Shown here piece by piece: positions 1 to 5,497 of a stretch of 5,497 bases of DNA (the stretch's first letter is position 1; the number at the start of each line of letters is the position of its first letter). The notes beneath the pieces are model-generated. The model saw only the letters and a program-made list of their open reading frames with translations. It did no database searches and was not told the origin of the DNA. Both the position numbers and the translations under genes were made by a program. The DNA is from Bacteroidales bacterium (lineage in GTDB: Bacteria; Bacteroidota; Bacteroidia; Bacteroidales; VadinHA17), in NCBI GenBank assembly GCA_020353115.1, contig CP070687.1, positions 2,910,825 through 2,916,321 on the forward strand. Reading direction: 5' to 3'.

Positions 1-255
1 ATTTACACGTAAAGCCAGATCGGCGATACTTAACTCCTGCAGAGTCATGTAGTAGTATACAGGACTTATTTCACCTTCTAAGATCTTGTTCCTCAAGGAC
101 ATTTCGAGATTCTTCTGTTTAAACCAGTAATCATCCAGATAATTCTTTGCCAGAAAGGAACCTGATATAATTGGACCATATTTATTATCTTCTTTTTCAA
201 CATAATAAATATGCTGCTGTGGCTTATAATCAACATATAGATCTTTCTCTTTCAT
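1..255 (-). CDS. Unrecognised protein, N-terminal part (cut by window edge)
   Basis: An open frame runs from an ATG at 255 to the first base of the window without a stop, giving 85 residues of an incomplete protein that begins MKEKDLYVDYKPQQHIYYVE. I do not recognise the family. The first 60 residues are charged and tyrosine-rich, with no signal peptide or membrane segment. Residues about 62-85 (EISPVYYYMT, then LSIADLALRV) look like one helix, a turn, and the start of a second helix of a helix-turn-helix, so a DNA-binding regulator is possible; the recognition helix would lie outside the window. The start is chosen because the next ATG upstream (260) meets a stop after one codon, and because a -7 promoter box lies upstream at 365-372. 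It follows the three-gene operon in the same direction after a 148-base gap, so it may be a separate unit. The frame is well supported and the function is not. Confidence 0.7.
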   Translation of the reverse strand, partial: MKEKDLYVDYKPQQHIYYVEKEDNKYGPIISGSFLAKNYLDDYWFKQKNLEMSLRNKILEGEISPVYYYMTLQELSIADLALRVN

Positions 256-364
256 CGCATAATGTTTAGACAAGTATTAAAGTGAATAGTCTCGTATAAC
301 CTGGCTTCAGATAAACGATAAATTTCAAATTCAATAGCATTAATTTAAAAATTCTATTCCGGTA

Positions 365-372
365 CAAAGATA
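365..372 (-). promoter_or_regulatory. Candidate Bacteroidota -7 promoter box for the gene starting at 255
   Basis: Read on the minus strand this is TATCTTTG, an exact match to the Bacteroidota housekeeping -7 consensus TAnnTTTG. Transcription would begin near 357-360 and leave a leader of roughly 100 bases before the ATG at 255. The -33 element is poor: the nearest TTG (386-388) is only 13 bases away, shorter than the usual spacing. The rest of 256-403 is AT-rich and shows no convincing terminator for the operon that ends at 404, so read-through into the next gene remains possible. Confidence 0.45.
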
Positions 373-403
373 TGTAAGAAACAATCAATTTACTATACGA
401 ACT

Positions 404-1555
404 TTATAATTTGAGCGATTCCAGGATACAAAATGGAGATACGGTTGGAATAATTCTTTTCAGTTTGAAACCGGATCTGGACAGAATATACTCAAATTCC
501 TTTCTGGTTCTTTCCTTTCCTCCCGGAGCTCCTATCAACATCTGCAGATCGAATATTTTTCCAAAAGAGGGGGAATTATCTTCCGGTAGAACTACTTCCA
601 CTATCAGAAGTTTCCCTTTGTCTACCATAGCCTTATAAATATTTTGTAAAAGGGAAATACATTTTTCATCATCAAATGCATGGATAATACTTTTCAAAAT
701 ATAGGTATCCCCTCCTTCCGGAACGGTTTCAAAAAAATTTCCCGGAACAATACTTACCCTGTTTTCAATCCCCATTTTTTTAATCGTCTCGTTAGCCCCT
801 TTCACAACATGAGGAAGATCGAAAATAACTCCTTGGAGTTCAGGATATTTATGCATAATAATTGATAGCAGGAATCCATGACCACCTCCGATATCCACCA
901 GTTTCTTCACACCGGAGAAATTATAGGCAGATAAAACTGTGGCACTTGAAATATTGGAGGTATCGGTCATGGCCAGGTTATATAACCTGTTCTTTTCCGG
1001 ATATTTTTTCAGGTATTCGAAGATATCGGAACCAAGGATTTTTTCTGCTACATCCTTACCAGTCCGGACACAATAGGTCATTTCACCGATCATTTGCCAA
1101 TTGGTCGGATTTAATTGATGGGCAATCATGTTTTTCATTGAACCTTTTCCTTCCTTCAAGCCGCTTGCCAATGGTGTCATTCGGAAGGTCCTGTTGCCCG
1201 TTTCCCTGAAGATTCCCTGACTGGCCAGAGCTCTCATCAGACGATATAAGTTGTCCGGATTGGATTTGGTTAAAACGGCCAGTTCGGAAACGGTTTTTGG
1301 CCCCCCGGAAAGTATATCGGCAATTTCCAGTTCAACGGCCACCCCGATAGCACGTATAATCCAGATATTCTGTGTCAGTTCGAAAACAGCCAAATTTGAG
1401 GGGCCCATTCTTCGGGCTGTTTTCACAAGAAAATTTTTAATACAATCGGTCAGCTTTACCAGCCTGGCCGGTGGAAAGCGCGGAACATCTATTCCATAAT
1501 CCATACCGGATAAAGATTTCATCATGTGATTCTGTTTTGAGGAAGAAATTGGCAT
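404..1555 (-). CDS. COMT/CrtF-type SAM-dependent O-methyltransferase
   Basis: A 383-residue class I methyltransferase of the plant caffeate O-methyltransferase / bacterial hydroxyneurosporene methyltransferase type, which moves a methyl group from S-adenosylmethionine to a hydroxyl group. Residues about 55-130 form the N-terminal dimerisation/winged-helix domain (LDNLYRLMRAL-like segment at 100-110). The Rossmann catalytic domain follows: SAM motif I DIGGGHG at 221-227, the acidic end of strand 2 at Asp246, and GNFF at 272-275. The family's catalytic base is kept as His292 in IIHAFDDE, with Phe where many relatives have Trp, and GGKERT at 345-350 carries the conserved Glu348. The first 50 residues are longer than in many relatives; Met11 (1525) or Met12 (1522) are alternative starts. 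The ATG at 1555 is preferred because it directly follows the upstream gene's TGA, which suggests translational coupling. It is the last gene of the three-gene operon. The substrate is unknown; a phenolic ring or hydroxylated polyene made by the cluster is an inference. Confidence 0.93.
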   Translation of the reverse strand: MPISSSKQNHMMKSLSGMDYGIDVPRFPPARLVKLTDCIKNFLVKTARRMGPSNLAVFELTQNIWIIRAIGVAVELEIADILSGGPKTVSELAVLTKSNPDNLYRLMRALASQGIFRETGNRTFRMTPLASGLKEGKGSMKNMIAHQLNPTNWQMIGEMTYCVRTGKDVAEKILGSDIFEYLKKYPEKNRLYNLAMTDTSNISSATVLSAYNFSGVKKLVDIGGGHGFLLSIIMHKYPELQGVIFDLPHVVKGANETIKKMGIENRVSIVPGNFFETVPEGGDTYILKSIIHAFDDEKCISLLQNIYKAMVDKGKLLIVEVVLPEDNSPSFGKIFDLQMLIGAPGGKERTRKEFEYILSRSGFKLKRIIPTVSPFCILESLKL

Positions 1556-3259
1556 TCATGAATTCTTCTGTTTCTTCAGTTTAGTATGACACCGATTTAA
1601 CTTTTCCCTGATCTCGTTCTCCTCTTTTACTGAAGTTACCTCTTTTGTCAGTGCAAGATCGTAATATTTTTTTGCTTCGGAGAATTCTTTTCTTGAATAG
1701 TGAAGATCACCCAACAGATCGTATACGAGATAGTATTCCCTGTTTGATTGTATGAAAAGTGCCGAATTATTCCTGCTCCAGCTGCCCTTGCCACCTGCAT
1801 CGATAATTTCGGTAATCTGCTTATGTAACTTATTGAATAACAAAAAGTCTTGGTATTGAATGCTGGTTAAAAACGTATCTGCCGGAATGGTAAGCATGGT
1901 ATCATACTGGATCATATTGGTACAGGTGCTTGAATTATCGCCAAAGATATCATCCAGGTCATATGATATATATTCGCCCAACTGATAAGGGTTTGTTGAT
2001 ATCCAGAACTGCTTCTCTTTCGGTTTGAAAACGATGGAGTGATGAGCAATCAGTTGATTTATGGCCTTTTCATTTCCCAGTCCGATATCTCTGTCCTCCA
2101 TCCCTTTCCGGTCCCTTAATATATTTACCATACCCTGAACGGAGACGGTTTTGTTCCTTTTCAGCAATTCCTTTACCCGGAGTAACCGGTATAACGATGA
2201 ACTTTCTTGAATGTTCTGACGATTAACGGTATCTGATATGAAATAGTCGCTTTGAAAATGATTCGTACAGACGATAAAATTTGTATCGGAACCATAAAGA
2301 ACGTATTCTTCTGGTGTTTTTTCGATAATTGCAGTCTGATTATCCTTTGCTGAACTCACCATTATTGATTCGGAGACAAAAATCTCCCTGTTTCCGGCAA
2401 TTTCAAAAGCTTCCTCAATTGTACCGGCGTATTGAAGGATTTCTCTGGTTAATAAGGTAATGGGTGTTTTGGCCACGGTCGGGACCGATGATTTGGCTGC
2501 ATTTATTGTAATGGATAATCCCTGATCGTTCATACCGGATACGGCACCGATCATACCACCCCAGGTAACGATCATGAAATTAAAACCGCTATCCGGTCGT
2601 ATAAAGGAGATAATTTTGTTTTTGGCAAAATCATCTCCCATATAAAAATCAAAGTTCCTGCCATGAATAAGGGTTGAATCTTCGGATTTGGAGTCCCATA
2701 GTGCAAAGGATGTACACCCTACAAGCCTGAAGTCCTGGAGGGCGTGACCGATATCATGGGCTGCGTGGTAATTCAGAATGCGTTGATAGGGTTTCGCGAT
2801 ATAGTTAAAATCGTCCGATGCGGAGAGGGAGATGCCATAAATCTCCAGAAGATACTCCATGCCGATATACTTATCCAGCTTCCGGTTAAACCAGCTGATA
2901 AAATATTTCAGAAAACGCAAATATATATCTGATGGGATTAATTCGCGGATTTGTCCGATGAAATATTCTTCCTGTTGGTGTATCAATTCCCGGGTAAGTT
3001 TACCGGTAATCACACCTCTTTCAAAAGGTTCCCCTTCAACATACAATTCATAGAGTCCCTGTCTGCTTTTCTTTAACCAGTTTCTTCCAATACTAAAATA
3101 TTCATCGGATATTCTTTCTTTTTCCAAACGGGTTGGACTGAGATCGGGAACAGAAGGATTCGGCAGCTCAACAACCATTGTCAGAATAAGGGATCCAAGG
3201 AGTATTAGAATAGTCAGGATTCCCAGGACATAACCGATTCTCTTTAAAATCCTAAGCAT
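1556..3259 (-). CDS. Membrane-anchored C45-type Ntn-hydrolase/acyltransferase with TPR-like tail
   Basis: A 567-residue protein related to the C45 family of self-processing Ntn-hydrolases (acyl-CoA:6-aminopenicillanic acid acyltransferase type), which form or break amide or ester bonds through an N-terminal cysteine freed by self-cleavage. Residues 7-29 are a single hydrophobic segment after a short basic N-terminus, so an uncleaved signal anchor is likely and the catalytic part would sit outside the cytoplasmic membrane. Residues about 67-180 are the propart. The predicted cleavage is between Gly181 and Cys182 (VGCTSFALWD), followed by the family's HGRNFDF at 199-205, SGMNDQGLSITINA at 241-254 and TNHF at 332-335. 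Residues about 509-540 (LLGDLHYSRKEFSEAKKYYD) match one TPR unit, an addition to the basic fold. It lies 6 bases after the oxidoreductase gene and abuts the methyltransferase gene. Similar C45 proteins occur in Bacteroidota aryl-polyene/flexirubin-type clusters, as far as I recall; the substrate is not known. Confidence 0.9.
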   Translation of the reverse strand: MLRILKRIGYVLGILTILILLGSLILTMVVELPNPSVPDLSPTRLEKERISDEYFSIGRNWLKKSRQGLYELYVEGEPFERGVITGKLTRELIHQQEEYFIGQIRELIPSDIYLRFLKYFISWFNRKLDKYIGMEYLLEIYGISLSASDDFNYIAKPYQRILNYHAAHDIGHALQDFRLVGCTSFALWDSKSEDSTLIHGRNFDFYMGDDFAKNKIISFIRPDSGFNFMIVTWGGMIGAVSGMNDQGLSITINAAKSSVPTVAKTPITLLTREILQYAGTIEEAFEIAGNREIFVSESIMVSSAKDNQTAIIEKTPEEYVLYGSDTNFIVCTNHFQSDYFISDTVNRQNIQESSSLYRLLRVKELLKRNKTVSVQGMVNILRDRKGMEDRDIGLGNEKAINQLIAHHSIVFKPKEKQFWISTNPYQLGEYISYDLDDIFGDNSSTCTNMIQYDTMLTIPADTFLTSIQYQDFLLFNKLHKQITEIIDAGGKGSWSRNNSALFIQSNREYYLVYDLLGDLHYSRKEFSEAKKYYDLALTKEVTSVKEENEIREKLNRCHTKLKKQKNS

Positions 3260-3265
3260 CTGGTC

Positions 3266-4777
3266 TCAGGTGTTTAAAATCTTATTAATCAGGGCTGGCA
3301 TTCCCAGCAGTTCGGAGGTGGCTAATACGGAACTTATTGTTACTCCCAGAAGTCCATGCAGATCCAGATTTTGTCCTGTTAAGAAAAGATTTTGGATCTT
3401 TGTGCGGGGAGAAATAAATGTCCTCAGAGGATTTCGGCAATCCTTCATAATTCCGTAGATAGCCCCGTTTTTTGTTCCCAGGTAATCACGCAGTGTCAAT
3501 GGCGTGGAGGCAGAATAGGATATCGTGTGATTGCGCAAACCGGGAATAATTTCTTCGGCAGCATCGATTAGTTTTTCGGCTTTTCTTTTTTTGAATTCAT
3601 GGTAATCCTTACCCCGGTCACCAGGTTTGGTAACCGTATTAAATGTATTTGCCCACCTGGCAACATCCGAAAAATTCATATACGACATAATGGTAATTCC
3701 TTCAGCATAACCGTCAGGCCCCCTGTTGGACGACATAAAGATAACCATTCCAAGGGGCCAGTTCTTTTCGTTATACCGGTGACAAACCCAGACATTCTCC
3801 TTTTTATAATGATACCGGTTATAATTCCAATAGTCCAGAAATCCTTTCTGCAATACGATGTTGACTAAAAATGCCGATACGGTATTTTCAAGAGAAAGTA
3901 TACGGTTTCTATATGCTTTTCTTATCATTCCGGGATCGATCATTTCCATTGTAGCGGCCGGATGAACATTGGAAATCACTTTATCAACGTCTATTTGTTC
4001 CCCGTTATCCAGCACAACAGCTTCCACCATTCCTTTCCTGATTATTAGTCTTTTAACCTCCGAGTTCAAGAGAAAAGACCCGTTATATCTTTTGATCAGC
4101 TTCATCAGGTGATATGCAATCTGTGATCCTCCCCCTATACATCGCCAGGCACTTTCAATATAAGAGTTATTAATAAGTGCATGAAGATAAAACGGGGTTT
4201 TCTCAGGTTCTCCGGCGTATAACGGATTCGTTCCTGCCAGAACATTCTGAAGTTTTTTATCCGAGGTTATAGAAGCGATCAAATCCCTGGTATTCAACTC
4301 TTCGAACTTTGCACCAAGCACTTTCTTATTTCGGGTGGTTAAATTATATAGAGGGAAATTATTACACATTTCCTTTAAATAATCAATATAGGTTTGAAGA
4401 GCTTTTTTTTCTTTTGGGAAGTACTTGAGAAGATTTTGCTTGAAATTATCATATCCCTGGGATAATGGGTATTCATGTTTATCATGACTGAAAGTTATAC
4501 GGTCAAAACCATTCATATCAAGTCGTTGGACGTTCAATTCCTTATGCAATCCGAAATATTTAAACAACTGATAAAGATTTTGTCCTTTATTAAAACCACC
4601 GAAATAATGTACGCCAACATCAAATTTTACTCCGTTGCGGCTGAATGTTTGAAGGGAGCCTCCTATCTTTTTGTTCTTTTCAATGATACATACACGATAT
4701 CCTTCCTTACCGAGTATGGCACTGCATATCAGTCCTCCGAGGCCACCGCCGATAATGATAACATCATATTTGCCCAT
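3266..4777 (-). CDS. Phytoene desaturase / retinol saturase-like FAD oxidoreductase
   Basis: A 503-residue flavoprotein of the carotenoid desaturase / all-trans-retinol 13,14-reductase superfamily, which removes or adds hydrogens across conjugated double bonds. The N-terminus is a dinucleotide-binding fold: VIIIGGGLGGL with Gly10, Gly12 and Gly15, then IIEK with Glu33 expected to hold the FAD adenosine ribose. GGSLQTF at 39-45 and FDVGVHYFGG at 52-61 are typical of this group, the latter resembling retinol saturases more than classic CrtI. WRCIGGGSQ at 211-219 is a second conserved block. The C-terminal FAD motif LFLTGQNLDLHGLLGVTISS lies at 464-483. Length is normal for the family and no break is seen. 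There is no membrane segment beyond the fold's own hydrophobic strand. It is the first gene of the operon and lies divergent to the GT2 gene, 259 bases away. No clear ribosome binding site precedes the ATG, as is common in Bacteroidota. Whether it saturates, desaturates or isomerises a polyene cannot be told from the sequence. Confidence 0.92.
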   Translation of the reverse strand: MGKYDVIIIGGGLGGLICSAILGKEGYRVCIIEKNKKIGGSLQTFSRNGVKFDVGVHYFGGFNKGQNLYQLFKYFGLHKELNVQRLDMNGFDRITFSHDKHEYPLSQGYDNFKQNLLKYFPKEKKALQTYIDYLKEMCNNFPLYNLTTRNKKVLGAKFEELNTRDLIASITSDKKLQNVLAGTNPLYAGEPEKTPFYLHALINNSYIESAWRCIGGGSQIAYHLMKLIKRYNGSFLLNSEVKRLIIRKGMVEAVVLDNGEQIDVDKVISNVHPAATMEMIDPGMIRKAYRNRILSLENTVSAFLVNIVLQKGFLDYWNYNRYHYKKENVWVCHRYNEKNWPLGMVIFMSSNRGPDGYAEGITIMSYMNFSDVARWANTFNTVTKPGDRGKDYHEFKKRKAEKLIDAAEEIIPGLRNHTISYSASTPLTLRDYLGTKNGAIYGIMKDCRNPLRTFISPRTKIQNLFLTGQNLDLHGLLGVTISSVLATSELLGMPALINKILNT

Positions 4778-4859
4778 GCTGCAGGAAAATAACGTAAACT
4801 GAAAACTGTAATTCGAATCCGGGTGTGAACGGGCGGATCAAAACCAACCGGAATTATTT

Positions 4860-4884
4860 TTTCCGAAGATAACTATTTCGGAAA
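4860..4884. promoter_or_regulatory. 25-bp dyad, possible operator or leader hairpin
   Basis: A perfect inverted repeat, TTTCCGAA (4860-4867) and TTCGGAAA (4877-4884), separated by a 9-base centre. Pairing continues outward by a T-G wobble and two T-A pairs, to about 4857-4887. It lies 83 bases before the start codon of the minus-strand oxidoreductase gene and about 150 bases before the GT2 gene. No U-tract follows the stem on either strand, so it is not a classic intrinsic terminator. A binding site for a dimeric regulator, or a hairpin in the leader of the minus-strand operon, fits better. A smaller inverted repeat (ATCCG 4817-4821 with CGGAT 4834-4838) lies between it and the gene. Confidence 0.45.
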
Positions 4885-4922
4885 GAAAAGTACATACGTG
4901 TCTTACATGTTTGGGACCTTTG

Positions 4923-5022
4923 CTTATCCGGTTTAGTAAAAGCAGGTTTCTTACGAATCAATGATGAATGAACCTGAGATCCCAATTAATTTGGTTGGGT
5001 GACTTGAAAAACCGGTGATAAG
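4923..5022. repeat. Nested inverted repeats upstream of the GT2 gene
   Basis: The left arm CTTATCCGGTTT (4923-4934) is complementary to AAACCGG (5009-5015) plus ATAAG (5018-5022), giving 12 pairs with a 2-base bulge at 5016-5017. Inside it lie two separate smaller inverted repeats: CAGGTT (4943-4948) with AACCTG (4971-4976), and CCCAA (4981-4985) with TTGGG (4995-4999). If transcribed, this could fold as a three-way junction. The right outer arm, however, sits between the -33 and -7 elements of the candidate GT2 promoter, so it may instead act as DNA, for example as an operator. The short inner stems could be chance; the outer one is less likely to be. Confidence 0.4.
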
Positions 5023-5032
5023 ATTATTTTTG
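5004..5032 (+). promoter_or_regulatory. Candidate Bacteroidota promoter for the GT2 gene
   Basis: TATTTTTG at 5025-5032 is an exact match to the -7 consensus TAnnTTTG, and a TTG at 5004-5006 lies 18 bases upstream, an acceptable -33 element. The -7 box ends four bases before the ATG at 5037, so the transcript would start at or within a few bases of the start codon and be leaderless or nearly so. T-rich runs are common before Bacteroidota genes, so a chance match is possible. Confidence 0.45.
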
Positions 5033-5036
5033 CATT

Positions 5037-5497
5037 ATGGAAGATAAAAAGCATTACAGGGATTTGTTCCAGAAATGGAAATGCTGTATTATTATTCCAA
5101 CCTATAATAATTCCGGGACTATTCTAGATGTAATTAACGGAGTTTCCGATTTCACCCATCAGTTAATCGTTGTAAATGACGGTTCCACAGATAAAACAGG
5201 AAATTTACTGAAAGAGTACCTGGAAAATCAAGTTGATATAATAGATTACCGGAGTAATCGGGGTAAAGGTTTTGCTTTGAAACAAGGATTCAAACGTGCA
5301 ATTGATCTGGGTTATGAGTATGCGATCACCATTGATTCCGATGGACAGCATATGCCTTCCGATCTTCCCCGGTTTATTGACCGTCTTGAACATGCAAGTG
5401 ATTCAATAATTGTTGGGGAAAGAAAAATGCCCGAAGAGAATGTTCCTGCAAAGAACACATTTGCAAATAAATTCTCCAATTTCTGGTTCAGGCTCTA
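5037..5497 (+). CDS. Family 2 glycosyltransferase, N-terminal part (cut by window edge)
   Basis: The frame opens with an ATG at 5037 and stays open for 153 codons to the end of the window. It encodes the GT-A catalytic domain of a family 2 glycosyltransferase, of the dolichol/polyprenyl-phosphate sugar synthase type, which transfers a sugar from a nucleotide donor. Visible motifs are CIIIPTYNNSGTI at 17-29 (first strand and nucleotide site), VVNDGSTD at 45-52, NRGKGFALKQG at 74-84, and DSDGQH at 100-105, the metal-binding DXD equivalent. The start is chosen because no other ATG occurs in frame until codon 106 and an in-frame stop lies at 5019-5021. Members of this type often carry C-terminal membrane or acyltransferase parts, which would lie outside the window. 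It is divergent from the oxidoreductase operon; a role in decorating the cluster's product or a lipid carrier is an inference. Confidence 0.93.
   Translation, partial: MEDKKHYRDLFQKWKCCIIIPTYNNSGTILDVINGVSDFTHQLIVVNDGSTDKTGNLLKEYLENQVDIIDYRSNRGKGFALKQGFKRAIDLGYEYAITIDSDGQHMPSDLPRFIDRLEHASDSIIVGERKMPEENVPAKNTFANKFSNFWFRL

Noticed and set aside
331..360. AT-rich inverted repeat (AATTT / AAATT with AATAG / CTATT outside) as a terminator for the operon ending at 404
   Set aside because: The stems are short, almost all A-T, and are not followed by a proper U-tract.
292..400. 7-bp inverted repeat TCGTATA (292-298) and TATACGA (394-400)
   Set aside because: It is short, widely spaced and AT-rich, so chance is the simplest explanation.
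862..1209. Plus-strand open frame of 115 codons
   Set aside because: It lies wholly antisense to the conserved methyltransferase catalytic region, and its translation resembles no family I know.
4475..4792. Plus-strand open frame of 105 codons overlapping the start of the oxidoreductase gene
   Set aside because: It is antisense to the FAD-binding domain, which is clearly the real coding sequence; the reading is a shadow.
4839..4846. Minus-strand TGGTTTTG as a -7 box for the oxidoreductase operon
   Set aside because: It has one mismatch at an important position and no -33 element at a suitable distance; the operon's promoter could not be placed.
4981..4999. CCCAA/TTGGG repeat as an independent terminator
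   Set aside because: The stem is only five pairs and no U-tract follows; it is recorded only as part of the nested repeat.
1..5497. Mobile elements, CRISPR arrays, tRNA or rRNA genes
   Set aside because: No transposase, regularly spaced repeats, terminal inverted repeats with target duplications, or tRNA-like or rRNA-like sequence was seen.

Overview
The window reads as part of a specialised-metabolite cluster from a member of the Bacteroidota. The supporting signs are AT-leaning DNA, genes without clear Shine-Dalgarno sequences, and exact matches to the Bacteroidota sigma factor -7 box TAnnTTTG in front of two genes. The protein families also fit this phylum. No species can be named from the sequence alone.

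Layout: Positions 1-255 (minus strand) hold the N-terminal 85 codons of an unrecognised protein, cut by the window edge. It has a good -7 box about 110 bases upstream of its start. Positions 404-4777 (minus strand) form a tightly packed three-gene operon, read from right to left. First is an FAD/NAD-dependent oxidoreductase of the phytoene desaturase / retinol saturase type. After a 6-base gap comes a membrane-anchored C45-type Ntn-hydrolase/acyltransferase with a C-terminal TPR-like tail. With no gap at all (TGA directly followed by ATG) comes a COMT/CrtF-type SAM-dependent O-methyltransferase. Positions 4778-5036 are a divergent intergenic region rich in inverted repeats. Positions 5037-5497 (plus strand) hold the first 153 codons of a family 2 glycosyltransferase that runs off the window.

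How the genes may work together: a polyene-acting redox enzyme, an acyl-transfer or amide/ester-cleaving enzyme anchored at the membrane, an O-methyltransferase and a GT2 are the kinds of accessory enzymes found around flexirubin / aryl-polyene / dialkylresorcinol-type pigment clusters of Bacteroidota. This is an inference from family content: no ketosynthase, acyl carrier protein, DarA/DarB or ammonia-lyase gene lies inside this window. A carotenoid-type role is the main alternative.

The least explained DNA is the divergent intergenic region. It contains a 25-bp dyad (8-bp arms), a 12-pair long-range inverted repeat that encloses two smaller ones, and a promoter whose -7 box ends only four bases before the GT2 start codon.
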